Counted from the stretch's first letter, positions 8,524 to 17,523 are shown. The stretch is 64,000 nucleotides of DNA from Marinilactibacillus sp042660675 (GCF_042660675.1 NZ_JBHSUL010000027.1:1-64000); one strand, 5' to 3'. Notes: a model not told the origin generated them from the sequence alone. Numbers and translations are program-made.

Positions 8524-9030
8524 TTATTTCACATTCGATAGTGTATCTTTGACCGTATCTTTTGAATTTTTTTTAAGAACTGAAATTTTTCCATCCGTTT
8601 CTAGTATAACTGCAGATACGGACTCCATTGAATCTACTCCTTGTGAGCGCACGGCTTGTAATACTTCTGCTTTAGAAATTCTTTCTTTTTTCATTTGTCT
8701 GGTATCATATTGATCATCATAATAAATTAATGTTGGTTTTGATTTCAATAAATTACTAACTGTTTCGGAGCGAACGGATAGCCAAGTTGAGATAAATTGC
8801 AGACCAACTAGTATAAAGAACGTAGTGACTCCTTGCCAAAGATTTGTTTGGTTGTTGATCAAAAGACTTGAAACAGTAGACCCTAATGCAACGGTAACAA
8901 CAAAGTCAAAAGCATTCATTTTCGACAGTGTACGCTTACCCGATATACGCAAAACGATTATCATTAAAACATAGAAACAAACTCCAACTAGCAATAATCT
9001 AATAAATTCTTCAAGCGTCATACTTTTCAC
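8524..9030 (-). CDS. DUF421 / YetF-family membrane protein
   Basis: A 168-residue membrane protein. Three N-terminal hydrophobic segments (roughly 9-30, 38-60, 65-85) are followed by a cytoplasmic YetF-type domain with KPTLIYYDDQYD and KERISKAEVLQAVRSQGV. Members of this family are linked to sporulation or stress in bacilli, but the biochemical role is unknown. It is shorter than typical YetF (~220-230 aa), lacking the second half of the C-terminal domain, yet its end is shared by many short lactobacillal members. Confidence 0.85.
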   Translation of the reverse strand: MKSMTLEEFIRLLLVGVCFYVLMIIVLRISGKRTLSKMNAFDFVVTVALGSTVSSLLINNQTNLWQGVTTFFILVGLQFISTWLSVRSETVSNLLKSKPTLIYYDDQYDTRQMKKERISKAEVLQAVRSQGVDSMESVSAVILETDGKISVLKKNSKDTVKDTLSNVK

Positions 9031-9063
9031 TCTTTCTTATTTTATTCTACCGTTTCATATACA

Positions 9064-9102
9064 GAAAAAAGAGATGCACAAAGTATTGCGTGCATCTCTT
9101 TT
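9064..9102 (-). terminator. Terminator after the YtxH gene
   Basis: AAAAGAGATGCAC and its complement with an 11-nt loop. On the minus strand it ends in TCTCTTTTTTC. Confidence 0.8.
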
Positions 9103-9120
9103 GATACTAAGTTTTATTGA

Positions 9121-9756
9121 TTAGATCCCTACGTTAGTATTTGTTGTTTCTTTATCATCATTACCATTTTCTTTTGTTTGTTCGGTACTTGTATTTGCAG
9201 ATTTTTGTCCTTTGCTTTCGCTGTCAGACATTTTCTTTTCATCATAATCAAATGACATTGTGCGTGACTCTGCACCTTCAACATCTGAATTATATTTATC
9301 AGATTTTTTGGCTTTTTCTTTGCCGTCTTTGACGGTTTCTTTAACATCTTCAGCAGCATTTTCCATGATTTCTTTATCACGATTCACACCGTCTTTAACG
9401 ATATCTTTAGCATTTTCTGCCATAGATGAAGCTTCTTCTTTGATATCATTTAAAGTGTTTTTGTTTTGGTCTTTATCTTTACCATATGAATCAGCTACCT
9501 GTTCATATGTTTTTTTAGCATTCTCAACATATTCAGTACCTGTTTTTTGAGCAGTATCTTTTAAATCCATGCCTTTTTCTTTTGCAATATCTGCATAATC
9601 TTTTACTTGGCTTTTAGCACGGTCAGTTTGTTGAGACAAGTCTTCGCGAAGCTCTTTACCAGATTTTGGTGCAAATAGTAATGCACTTACTCCTGCAATT
9701 GCTGCTCCAACGATTGTTCCTAGTAAAAACCCTTCTGATCTATCTTGTTTTCCCAT
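9121..9756 (-). CDS. YtxH domain-containing protein
   Basis: A 211-residue protein with one N-terminal membrane segment (GFLLGTIVGAAIAGVSALLFAPKSGKELRE region, 9-38) typical of YtxH, then a long charged helical region rich in K, E, D and A that resembles LEA-type apolipoprotein-like repeats. YtxH proteins belong to the general-stress regulon in Bacillus; molecular function is unknown. It lies 87 bases downstream of the DUF948 gene on the same strand, the usual YtxG/YtxH pairing, and is followed by its own terminator. Confidence 0.88.
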   Translation of the reverse strand: MGKQDRSEGFLLGTIVGAAIAGVSALLFAPKSGKELREDLSQQTDRAKSQVKDYADIAKEKGMDLKDTAQKTGTEYVENAKKTYEQVADSYGKDKDQNKNTLNDIKEEASSMAENAKDIVKDGVNRDKEIMENAAEDVKETVKDGKEKAKKSDKYNSDVEGAESRTMSFDYDEKKMSDSESKGQKSANTSTEQTKENGNDDKETTNTNVGI

Positions 9757-9843
9757 GATTATTCGCTCTCCTTCTAAATTCTATTCTATAACAAAATTTG
9801 TGTTTCGAGATCCCTAACCATTCTATAGATTATTAGATCACAT

Positions 9844-10242
9844 TTATTTTGCTATAGTATTAGTAACTTTTTTCGCTACACCCATTTTTGCCCCACGCTT
9901 AGATGCGCCAGCTAGATGAGTTGTTAAGTTTCTTGTAGAATCATTCAAGCTAGAAACTGAAATCCCTAAATCTCCTACTGCTTTGAAGACTGGATCTGTA
10001 AGACTTAGCTTACCATTTACATCGTTAAGTGTTGTATTTGTTTTATTTAACAATCCCTCAACTTCAATCAGTAAATGATCGGCATCCTTAGTGATCGTTC
10101 CAATACTTTTATTGGCTTCTTCAATTGTCGTATTTAATTCTGATACAACGCTTGCTACTTTGAATAATACGTAACAAAGTCCTAATACCAGAACAGCAAA
10201 TGCTACAGCGGCAATTAAAGCAGCGATTTCTCCACCTGTCAT
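9844..10242 (-). CDS. DUF948 (YtxG-like) membrane protein
   Basis: A 132-residue protein with a single N-terminal TM helix (about 4-28), then an amphipathic helical region (VSELNTTIEEANKSIGTI ... LLNKTNTTLNDVNGKL) typical of DUF948. It is co-directional with the YtxH gene and probably forms a two-gene stress operon. SD GAGGGATAG precedes the ATG. Confidence 0.87.
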   Translation of the reverse strand: MTGGEIAALIAAVAFAVLVLGLCYVLFKVASVVSELNTTIEEANKSIGTITKDADHLLIEVEGLLNKTNTTLNDVNGKLSLTDPVFKAVGDLGISVSSLNDSTRNLTTHLAGASKRGAKMGVAKKVTNTIAK

Positions 10243-10444
10243 AACTATCCCTCTTTCCTTTTTTGATTACAAAATAAGAATACCACTCTCCAAATCTAAA
10301 AAGCAAATAGTAAGATTGTTGATTTCCATACAGGTACAAAATATCTAGTATTAAATAAACTTCTTCGTTCAAAAGAATCAATACAAAAGAGCATAACTAG
10401 TTTATAATGATCTATATTAAACAAACATAAAAGGAGTGTCATAT

Positions 10445-11128
10445 ATGCAAAAAAGCGATTCAACTTCAAAAAAAGGAAAGCATATTAATAAGAAAGCATT
10501 TTATAGTATTACCGGTACTTTAACATTACTACTAATCATTGCAGCTACACTTTACATAAATCACATGAACTATTGGCCTTTTAATAACGATAAAATTAAA
10601 GGATTACCCGACGAACACATTCGAGCGGTTCTCGATAAGCATTCTAGCGTTGAAACCTTATTGTTTAGCCAAGTGGGCGCTTACGAAATGAATTATTCAG
10701 GATCAGAAATTAGATTTTATGCAGAACACTATCACTATGATGAACGTTCAGAGACGATTGATTTTGGCTCTATCTCCCGTTTTGAAGGCGATGACTCAAT
10801 AGGTCAATTGATATGGGGACTCACTGATCTCAGAACTACAGATTTTGATGAGGATCCATCATTTGGTAGTTTATACGCTCAACTTGAATTATCTGGATCG
10901 TCGTTGTCTTTTAATGACTCGCTCTCTACCCTTCCAGAATTTACGGAAGGCCTTGCTACAAGTAACTTTTTAGGTTCAGAACCCACAAAAATAAAGAAAA
11001 ACACTCCAATCCCACTGCTAGGATGGTCTTCAAGTCTCAGTTCTTACTCCGATTATGAGTATAGTATCTCTCCAGAGGCTATGGCGGATAGAGAAGATTA
11101 TATTGTTTTGTATCTTGAATTTAAATAG
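10445..11128 (+). CDS. Membrane-anchored extracellular protein of unknown function, copy 1
   Basis: I do not recognise this 227-residue protein. A basic N-terminus and one TM helix (about 22-44) are followed by an exported domain starting with WPFNNDKIKGLPDEHI. The ATG at 10445 is preceded by AAAGGAG; an in-frame GTG at 10436 lies inside that SD and is rejected. A TATAAT is at 10403-10408 without a good -35. The next gene (11170-11836) is a paralogue sharing the order: TM helix, xPFxxDKxxGL motif, EMNY/ELNY motif, xWGLT motif. It may be a surface or lipid-interacting protein, but nothing shows a function. Confidence 0.75.
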   Translation: MQKSDSTSKKGKHINKKAFYSITGTLTLLLIIAATLYINHMNYWPFNNDKIKGLPDEHIRAVLDKHSSVETLLFSQVGAYEMNYSGSEIRFYAEHYHYDERSETIDFGSISRFEGDDSIGQLIWGLTDLRTTDFDEDPSFGSLYAQLELSGSSLSFNDSLSTLPEFTEGLATSNFLGSEPTKIKKNTPIPLLGWSSSLSSYSDYEYSISPEAMADREDYIVLYLEFK

Positions 11129-11169
11129 ATTAATACTTCTATTACCAAACTGACTTAAGGAGATATCAT

Positions 11170-11836
11170 ATGAAAAGTAAGCCAACTATAAAGCAAAATA
11201 ATAAGATTAAACTATCTAAAGGAATAACATTATGGAGCTTATTTCTGTTAGTTATAGCCATTTTAGTTGGCTTTTATGCGTTTCAGTACAATATTGGGCC
11301 TTTCAAAGGAGATAAAGTTGGTGGGCTTCAAGACAATCACCTTCGTACAATCTCTAGCACAAGCAACCCTCATACTCTGTCATTCGATTTTTACGGTGAA
11401 CATGAATTGAACTATGAAGGAAAAGGTGTTGAACTATACTTAGACTATTACGAAGGTGTTTCTAAAACAGATAGTCAACTACTAACCTCCATAAGTACAG
11501 AAGGACAATATAATTTCAGCGGTCTACTCTTTTGGGTTAACCCCAGCGAGAGAGGAAGATTCGTCTGAATTTGAAGATGTTTTTGCAAAAATGAGTCTTT
11601 CATTCGGCCAATCTAGTACAAGAACTGCCTTGGATTTCTTTCCTCAAACTAATGAGGGCGCATATGCTTATATTACTCCTAGTGATGGAAGCAAATTATT
11701 AACTAAAAACAAACCTTTAATGCTTTTAAGTTATACTTCTGATGGTTCTGCTTATTCTACTTACGAAGATTTTTTCAATGGTGATACGCCTAAAAATAAG
11801 GATATATTCTTTTTAATTTACCTTTTGCCGATTTAA
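11170..11836 (+). pseudogene. Frameshifted paralogue of the preceding membrane-anchored gene
   Basis: The first frame (11170-11568) begins after TTAAGGAG and encodes a TM helix, GPFKGDKVGGL and HELNYEGKG, aligning with copy 1. It then breaks at TTTTGGGTTAACC (11530-11542) and stops at 11568. The homology continues without loss in the +1 frame (from about 11534: GLTPAREEDSSEFEDVF, then SLSF...) to the stop at 11836. A net loss of two bases, or gain of one, near the TTTTGGG run explains it. The copy 1 counterpart reads TGGGGACTC there. It could be a real pseudogene, phase variation, or a sequencing error. Both halves keep coding-like codon use, so any inactivation is recent. Confidence 0.7.
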
Positions 11837-11936
11837 TTGATTCTTATAGTCTGTTCCTAGAAATGTACCTTTATATTTGGTACAATCGTTTTATTGTTTA
11901 CAAACGAAGGAAAGAGTATATAAAAGGAGTTTTTAA

Positions 11937-12842
11937 ATGTTTTTAGCAACCGAAGAAAATCCAGATGCAGGTGCAGAATTAAGTAGTGAGATCACCGAAA
12001 AAGTCGGTATTTTAGCAGAATTATGGAATAAAATTAATTGGCAACAAGTAATGATTAGTGGTATTGTCTTATTTCTTCAGATATTATTGAGTGTAATTAT
12101 CTTTTTTATATTAAAAAAGATAGGTCATGTCTTAATTGAAACAATCTTCAGAAAATATATCAAAGAAAATCACACACTACCGAACCGATATAATACACTA
12201 TATAAGTTAAGTAAAAACTTGTATAACTCTATACTCTATTTCATTTTAGTGTATGCGATTCTTGGCTTAATCGGTATCGATTTGGGACCGTTAATTGCCG
12301 GTGCTGGAGTTATTGGTTTGGCACTATCACTTGGGGCTCAAGGATTCGTGTCTGATATCGTCAATGGATTTATGATACTTCTAGAGAAACAGCTAGACGT
12401 TGGAGATGTTGTTAAAATCAACGATATTATGGGCGTTGTAGAAGATGTGAATCTTAAGACAACGAAATTGAAAGATTTCGATGGAACGATTCACTTTATT
12501 CCTAATCGTGCCATCACAGTCATTAGTAACCGTTCAAGAGCTGACATGAGAGTTATGCTTGAGATCAGGCTGTTTCCGAATACTGATCTTGATCACGTCA
12601 GAACCATCATTGAAGGTGTAAATGCCAGATTTATTCCTCAATATGAAGAGATTACTGTTAAACCGACAAATATTTCTTTCGTACCTGTAGGCTCTGGCCA
12701 AACTGCTGTCCAGATCATTATGTATACAAAAGCGGGTACAGAATTTGCGATTCGAAATACATTTTATGAAAAATATGTGGATGCTCTTTCAAAAGAAGGC
12801 ATCGAACTTCCAAAAATCAATATGGATTTAGCTTCTCAATAA
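11937..12842 (+). CDS. Small-conductance mechanosensitive channel (MscS family)
   Basis: A 301-residue inner-membrane channel that opens under hypo-osmotic tension. Three TM segments (about 37-60, 83-106, 110-135), the last the pore-lining TM3 with the Gly/Ala-rich GPLIAGAGVIGLALSLGAQG. The beta-domain follows (FMILLEKQLDVGDVVKI, LKTTKLKDFDGTIHFIPN), then the alpha/beta C-terminal domain. The length fits YkuT-type channels. SD AAAAGGAG; an extended -10 TGGTACAAT is at 11878-11886. It is convergent with the c-di-AMP-binding CBS gene. Confidence 0.93.
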   Translation: MFLATEENPDAGAELSSEITEKVGILAELWNKINWQQVMISGIVLFLQILLSVIIFFILKKIGHVLIETIFRKYIKENHTLPNRYNTLYKLSKNLYNSILYFILVYAILGLIGIDLGPLIAGAGVIGLALSLGAQGFVSDIVNGFMILLEKQLDVGDVVKINDIMGVVEDVNLKTTKLKDFDGTIHFIPNRAITVISNRSRADMRVMLEIRLFPNTDLDHVRTIIEGVNARFIPQYEEITVKPTNISFVPVGSGQTAVQIIMYTKAGTEFAIRNTFYEKYVDALSKEGIELPKINMDLASQ

Positions 12843-12847
12843 AATAG

Positions 12848-12886
12848 AAAACGGACGAATCGAAAGCCGATTCGTCCGTTTTTTTA
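12848..12886. terminator. Bidirectional terminator between mscS and cbpB
   Basis: A 15-bp perfect stem (12848-12862 with 12868-12882), 5-nt loop, T-run on the plus strand and an A-run that serves the minus strand. Confidence 0.88.
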
Positions 12887-13369
12887 TTTCTGTATTTCCG
12901 TTTTACTTTTTTCTGTTACGTCATACATACGCTCAAATTCATGGGCAATACGATTTGTACCTTTTAAGATTTCACTCCTAGTAATAATTCCTTTAAAGGT
13001 TTTTTCTTCGTCAATAACTGTAATAAACGCATGATTTACTAACATATGCAGGACATTTTCCAATTCAAAATCTTCGTAAACAAACGGAAAATCTTCTTCC
13101 ATGATTTCCTCTACCATAATTTCTCCAAGCTTTTCGAAATGAACATCTTCTATCTCCATGATAGCCTGCATGATAGATGGCATTGAAACGAGCCCTTTCA
13201 TTCTAGACTTTTCATCTAACACTGGTACGACCGCATATTTATCTGTTGTTAGAATAAGTAAAGCGTGGTTTAATCGATTCTTTGTTCCTACGACAGCAAC
13301 TTGTTCTGCTGGCTTAACTAACTGGTTATCCTGATCAATTAGTAAGGATTTGATTTTCTCACCAATCAT
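12884..13369 (-). CDS. cbpB: Cyclic-di-AMP-binding CBS protein CbpB/DarB
   Basis: A 161-residue protein made of two CBS domains, matching YkuL/DarB of B. subtilis and CbpB of Listeria. These bind c-di-AMP and, when free of it, contact Rel (raising (p)ppGpp) and pyruvate carboxylase. Recognisable segments are LNHALLILTTDKYAVVPVLD (first CBS) and NHAFITVIDEEKTFKGIITR (second CBS), together with MVEEIMEEDFPF. SD AAGGAG before the ATG. Its convergent neighbour is an MscS channel; both relate to osmotic balance, but a functional link is inference. Confidence 0.87.
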   Translation of the reverse strand: MIGEKIKSLLIDQDNQLVKPAEQVAVVGTKNRLNHALLILTTDKYAVVPVLDEKSRMKGLVSMPSIMQAIMEIEDVHFEKLGEIMVEEIMEEDFPFVYEDFELENVLHMLVNHAFITVIDEEKTFKGIITRSEILKGTNRIAHEFERMYDVTEKSKTEIQK

Positions 13370-13560
13370 AGTTTCACTCCTTGTAAACGTTGTTATCCGT
13401 ATCTTATTTTACTACCTTCTTCATAGATACACTAACTTTATCTAGAAATAAAAGAAGATTCTTAGATTCTTTTTTAACAAACTTAACTTATCTTATCTGA
13501 AAGTATTAATTTACTGAAAAAACAGTATTTAGATCTGTTTCATTTCATAAATTTCTGCAT

Positions 13561-13593
13561 AGAAAAAGAGAGTAGACGGATCTACCCTCTTTA
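13561..13593 (-). terminator. Terminator of the racE-rdgB-yfcE operon
   Basis: On the minus strand AAAGAGGGTAGAT-ccg-TCTACTCTCTTTTTC: an 11-12-bp stem with one mismatch and a T-run, 25 bases after the yfcE stop. Confidence 0.75.
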
Positions 13594-13617
13594 GATTCAT
13601 TGCATATACTCAAAAAA

Positions 13618-14130
13618 CTATAGAGTGATTTTTTCGGATAACTGGTCTAGCTTATTATGATCAATATCGTAATAAGTGACTTCTCCAGTTTCCCCTTTCA
13701 TGTCTACTATTGCATAACTACCTTTATGGATAGGCCCTCTTGGTTGAGTCAAACTTCCTGGGTTAATGAAGTAGATGTCCTCTTCCTTATCTACTCTAGG
13801 TATATGCGTATGGCCATAGAATACTAGTTTTACATCATCTTTTTGCGCTTCCTGTTTCAATGCACTAAAAGATGACTTCACATTGTGTAGGTGACCATGT
13901 GCGATCATTAGTTTCTGTTCGTGAAAGCTTTCAACTCTTGTTTCAGGGAAGGCATCTGTTCTATCCATATTCCCTTTAACAGTATGATAATTTTGCCACA
14001 ACGGATTTTTTTCATCAAATTCTGAATCACCACAATGAACCCATATATCTACTTGTTCTGAATAAATCGATAAAATTTCTTCCATAAAATAACGATCTCC
14101 GTGATTGTCACTTACTGCTAATATTTTCAT
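13618..14130 (-). CDS. YfcE/MJ0936-family metallophosphoesterase
   Basis: A 170-residue phosphodiesterase of the calcineurin-like fold. All five metal motifs are present: DNHGD, GDSE, GNMD, AHGH and YGHTHIPR. Family members hydrolyse phosphodiesters in vitro with Mn2+; the physiological substrate is unknown. It is the last gene of a three-gene operon, 17 bases after rdgB, an arrangement common in Lactobacillales. Confidence 0.9.
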   Translation of the reverse strand: MKILAVSDNHGDRYFMEEILSIYSEQVDIWVHCGDSEFDEKNPLWQNYHTVKGNMDRTDAFPETRVESFHEQKLMIAHGHLHNVKSSFSALKQEAQKDDVKLVFYGHTHIPRVDKEEDIYFINPGSLTQPRGPIHKGSYAIVDMKGETGEVTYYDIDHNKLDQLSEKITL

Positions 14131-14147
14131 TGAGTCTACTCCTCAAG

Positions 14148-14762
14148 TTAATTTGATATCCAATCTGTTAGAACGTTTTCTAATTTTCTAACTGCAAGTG
14201 CTCTGTGACTGATTTCATTTTTTTCGGCTTCAGACAACTCACCGAGCGTTTTATCTTTTTCTGGTACATAGAATAAAGAATCATATCCAAATCCATTGTT
14301 TCCTCTAGGAATACCGAGTATTCTACCTTCTAATTCTGCTTCTATTGTCAAGCTTTCTTTATCTGGTGCTGCTAATGCTAGTGTACAATGAAATTGAGCT
14401 GTTCTTTCGCTTTCAGGTATTTCAGCTAACTCACCTAATAATTTGGCATTATTTCGAGCATCATTTTTATCTTCTCCCGCAAACCTAGCAGAATAGATTC
14501 CCGGCTGTCCATGTAGTATATCCACTTTAAGGCCTGAGTCATCCGCAAGGACCATCGTTCCAAGTGCTTTGGAAATACTTTCTGCTTTTAATAACGCATT
14601 TTCCGCAAAAGTTTCTCCAGTTTCTTCAACACTTTCAAGTTCTGGATAATCATGTAGCGTCCGAATTTCGAGTCCTCTTTTTTCAAATATAGATTTGAAT
14701 TCTGCTGCTTTACCTTTGTTTTCTGTTGCAATTACGATATAGTTTTGTTTATCTTGAGTCAT
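14148..14762 (-). CDS. rdgB: XTP/dITP diphosphatase (non-canonical purine NTP pyrophosphatase)
   Basis: A 204-residue Ham1/RdgB enzyme that removes dITP, dXTP and ITP from the nucleotide pool. Signature segments: VIATENKGKAAEF (phosphate binding), ETGETFAENALLKA, VLADDSGLKVD, GIYSARFAGE, GFGYDSLFYVPE and ISHRALAV. The start overlaps the end of the glutamate racemase gene by 14 bases, implying translational coupling. Confidence 0.95.
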   Translation of the reverse strand: MTQDKQNYIVIATENKGKAAEFKSIFEKRGLEIRTLHDYPELESVEETGETFAENALLKAESISKALGTMVLADDSGLKVDILHGQPGIYSARFAGEDKNDARNNAKLLGELAEIPESERTAQFHCTLALAAPDKESLTIEAELEGRILGIPRGNNGFGYDSLFYVPEKDKTLGELSEAEKNEISHRALAVRKLENVLTDWISN

Positions 14763-15588
14763 GTTTTAATTTAGTTCCTTTCAATCTATTAATAGAGACA
14801 TGTTCAACTGAACATTCGTTTAGTTCTAACCATTCTAATGCAATATCTTTAAACATATTGACAGAACCAGTAGTATAAAATTTGCGTTCATTAGGATAGT
14901 CTGATTTTTCTTCAGCCATATCGTAATAATCTAGTAGCACGCTGACTTCATTAACCGTTTCAGCACCTGAATCAATCAACGTAACTGAATCTCCCATAAC
15001 ATTTTGAATTAGTGGTCTCAACAAAGGGTAATGCGTACAGCCTAACACAAGTGTGTCCACTTTCTTCCTTCTTAGATCTTGAAGACTTTCATTAACGACC
15101 TTTTTAGCAATTGAACTACTGAACTGGTTACTTTCTATTAACGGTACGAATTTTGGACAGGCTTCACTGAAGACTTCTGTGTTTGCTTGTTTTTTTGTGA
15201 TGGCCTTCTTGTATTCACCAGACCGTATCGTTCCTTCAGTACCAATGACACCAATCCGGTTAAGTTTTGTTGTTTTGATTGCAGCTCGACTACCCGGTAA
15301 AATCACACCAATAACTGGGATATCCAATTCTTTTTTCAATTCTGTTAGTGCAGCTGCGGTAGCTGTATTACAAGCTATAATAAGCATTTTGATATTTTTT
15401 TCTAGTAAGAACTTTGTAAGGTCCCAAGTAAATTCTTTAACTTGTTCTTCTGGTCTTGGACCATAGGGACATCTTGCAGTATCCCCTATATAATAAAATG
15501 ATTCATTCGGTAGTTGTTTCATCGCTTCTTTCATGACAGTGAGTCCACCAACACCTGAATCAAGTAATCCTATCGCTTGTTTTATCAT
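14749..15588 (-). CDS. murI: Glutamate racemase
   Basis: A 279-residue cofactor-independent racemase making D-glutamate for peptidoglycan. Both catalytic Cys motifs are present: ACNTATA (about 73) and LGCTHYPLL (about 184). The N-terminus IGLLDSGVGGLTV and YIGDTARCPYG are typical. It is the first gene of the racE(murI)-rdgB-yfcE operon. The preceding gap to the divergent yslB is 287 bases, A+T rich. Confidence 0.96.
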   Translation of the reverse strand: MIKQAIGLLDSGVGGLTVMKEAMKQLPNESFYYIGDTARCPYGPRPEEQVKEFTWDLTKFLLEKNIKMLIIACNTATAAALTELKKELDIPVIGVILPGSRAAIKTTKLNRIGVIGTEGTIRSGEYKKAITKKQANTEVFSEACPKFVPLIESNQFSSSIAKKVVNESLQDLRRKKVDTLVLGCTHYPLLRPLIQNVMGDSVTLIDSGAETVNEVSVLLDYYDMAEEKSDYPNERKFYTTGSVNMFKDIALEWLELNECSVEHVSINRLKGTKLKHDSR

Positions 15589-15875
15589 CTTCTGACAACC
15601 TTTTTAAACCATACTTTGATAAGTCAGTTTACCTAGTATCGTTATGTTCTTGACCTACACTTATCGTTCAGTCAATTTTATAATACACTATATTTTCCCT
15701 CTTTTACACAAAAATCGCAAGTAGTACGTCGTATAGAAATTATACTCATTATAAAATTTTAATGAAATAACCTTCACTGATTAAGGTGATTAGCTTTTAA
15801 TTTTGTTAGAAAAGATAACACATCTGCGTTATAATAGTTTAGATAAGAATAGTAAATGTTTGAGGTGGGTTAATT

Positions 15876-16298
15876 TTGACAGAACAAAACAATGAAAAGC
15901 AGTTCCAGGCAATTACTCTATTAAGAGATCAATTGCTTCCAAATCTTTTAGGTACTGACATAAATGATATCTTATATTGGGCAGGAAAAGAACTAGCCCG
16001 CAAAAATCCGTCCGAAGATGAAGCGTCTCTATTTTCAAAATTTGAGCAGAATGGCTTTGGAGAATTAACCTTTGTGAGTGAAAGAAAACAAACGCGCGAA
16101 TATGTATTATCGGGAGAAATTATCGAAGCTAGATTGAGCAAAGATGCGTCTGTTTCATTCTCGCTTGAAGCAGGATTTTTAGCACAACAACTTCAAGATA
16201 TTCATCAACTATTCACTGAGGCGATTTTTGAAGTTAAACCTAAAAAGAAACAGGCCTATCTATATATCCAAACGGATCCTAAAGAACCCATTTTATAA
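15876..16298 (+). CDS. YslB family protein (DUF2507)
   Basis: A 140-residue cytoplasmic protein of the YslB/DUF2507 family, with LLRDQLLPNLLGTDINDILYW and the V4R-like core. In Bacillus and lactic acid bacteria it is commonly next to murI, as here (divergent). The function is unknown. It starts with TTG at 15876, eight bases after GAGGTGG; TATAAT at 15830-15835 is the likely -10. Confidence 0.85.
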   Translation: MTEQNNEKQFQAITLLRDQLLPNLLGTDINDILYWAGKELARKNPSEDEASLFSKFEQNGFGELTFVSERKQTREYVLSGEIIEARLSKDASVSFSLEAGFLAQQLQDIHQLFTEAIFEVKPKKKQAYLYIQTDPKEPIL

Positions 16299-16307
16299 TC
16301 ACAGAAA

Positions 16308-16366
16308 AGATAAGTCAATTCTTGCTGAGGCATAACATTACTCAGTTTCGGATTGTCTTATTTTTA
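16308..16366 (+). terminator. Terminator after yslB
   Basis: GATAAGTCAATTC...GCTGAG pairs with CTCAG...GGATTGTCTTA, followed by TTTTT. The stem has a few mismatches. Confidence 0.6.
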
Positions 16367-16457
16367 TACAAAAAAAAGCGTTCAAAAATTAAGCTAAGTG
16401 ATTAGCTGAATTTTCAAAAACTCTTGATTAGTTTGCTATTCAATTTTTAATCAAGCT

Positions 16458-16742
16458 CTATAAATTTACATTTAAACTTACGCTGTTCAAAGTGATTTCA
16501 GTACCGTCTTCAGCGAATTGAATAAATCGAACTTCTCGGGCATTCCAAGACATCAAGTCTTGTAAAGAGAAGTCGTTTTTTCTCAACACGACATCTAAGG
16601 GACAATCAATCTCATCGTCAGCGTTACGGAAAACATCTCTTGCTTCTACTGTAAGATGTACGGTTCTGTCTTTGCACTCAACGACATACCCATATTCTAA
16701 AGCATCTTCCAGTTCGGTCTTAAGGGTTCTATTTTGGGTCAT
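16458..16742 (-). CDS. Hypothetical 94-residue protein
   Basis: I do not recognise it. It is a small acidic soluble protein with no signal peptide or TM segment. Features are LEYGYVVECKDRTVHLTVEA, FRNADDEIDCPLDVVLRK and a C-terminal strand-rich segment ITLNSVSLNVNL. SD GGAG lies 9 bases before the ATG. It is a single gene: nearest neighbours are convergent yslB and, 380 bases away, trxA. Codon use is like the surroundings, so I accept it as real, with no functional suggestion. Confidence 0.65.
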   Translation of the reverse strand: MTQNRTLKTELEDALEYGYVVECKDRTVHLTVEARDVFRNADDEIDCPLDVVLRKNDFSLQDLMSWNAREVRFIQFAEDGTEITLNSVSLNVNL

Positions 16743-17121
16743 TATTGCTCACTCCGTTTCTTCCTTAAGTGGACATATAATAGGCATTTTCTACTTTCAA
16801 AGAGTTCTTCAATCCATTTTAAAACGGATTATATTAACATTGTTACAATCCAGATAGATGTAAAAAAATCTTCTTAATTATATATCGTTAAAATTAGTTT
16901 AGCTCAAATCCTTTAAAATTGATACCCATTGAGCGAAATAGATTATATTAGTAATTTTGCTGTTGAAAAGCTGACACATTTTAAACCCAGAAGATAGTGA
17001 TACATTAGCACTAAAAAAACAGCCCTTTATTTAGTATTGCTGTAAAGAGTACTAGTACAACTAGCAACCCTTTATATCAGCAGATTAAATAAGGACTGTT
17101 TCTCAGTATCTATCTTAAGTT
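16743..17121. other. Gene-free interval between the 94-aa gene and trxA
   Basis: The left part should hold the promoter of the 94-aa gene (TATAAT on the minus strand near 16829-16834, no good -35). An inverted repeat AATCC-N10-GGATT lies at 16811-16830. The right part (17014-17101) is the trxA terminator. No further gene is seen. Confidence 0.5.
17014..17101 (-). terminator. Terminator after trxA
   Basis: On the minus strand AACAGTCCTTATTTAA pairs with TAAATAAAGGGCTGTT and is followed by seven Ts. The ~50-nt interior contains its own smaller hairpin (CTAGTTGTACTAG). Confidence 0.65.
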
Positions 17122-17433
17122 TTACTTGTGTTTAGCAAGCGCAGACTCAATTTGTTCTTTACTGTGATAACCAATCAATTTCTCCACAACTTCTCCGTCT
17201 TTTTTAACTAATAGCGTTGGGATACTCATAATTCCAAATTTACCTGGAGTTTCAGGGTTTGCATCAACGTCCATTTTATAATACGAGACGTCTCCTGCTG
17301 ATTCTTCATCTAATTGATCAATAACTGGTGATTGCATACGACAAGGTCCGCACCAAGTAGCCCAGAAATCAACTAATGTTAATCCTGCGTCTGTTTGTTC
17401 TTCAAAAGTATTATCTGTTAATTCTTTAACCAT
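17122..17433 (-). CDS. trxA: Thioredoxin
   Basis: A 103-residue thioredoxin, the general protein-disulfide reductant, with the WCGPC active site (WATWCGPCRM), the cis-Pro loop SIPTLLV and the buried Asp in LVDFWATW. SD AGGAGG. TATACT on the minus strand near 17496-17491 may be its -10; a 10-bp palindrome lies directly upstream of it. Confidence 0.96.
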   Translation of the reverse strand: MVKELTDNTFEEQTDAGLTLVDFWATWCGPCRMQSPVIDQLDEESAGDVSYYKMDVDANPETPGKFGIMSIPTLLVKKDGEVVEKLIGYHSKEQIESALAKHK

Positions 17434-17496
17434 AATGATATCCTCCTATTCTTACTAATAAAAAGTAAGTTTTTATTGCAACAAAAACAGTATACC

Positions 17497-17523
17497 AAAG
17501 ATTAGACAAAAAATCTAATCTTT
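17497..17523. other. Palindrome in the mutS2-trxA gap
   Basis: AAAGATTAGA and its exact complement around a 7-base A/T loop. It is 28 bases beyond the mutS2 stop and directly upstream of the putative trxA -10. It could end mutS2 transcripts or act as an operator for trxA. Confidence 0.4.
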
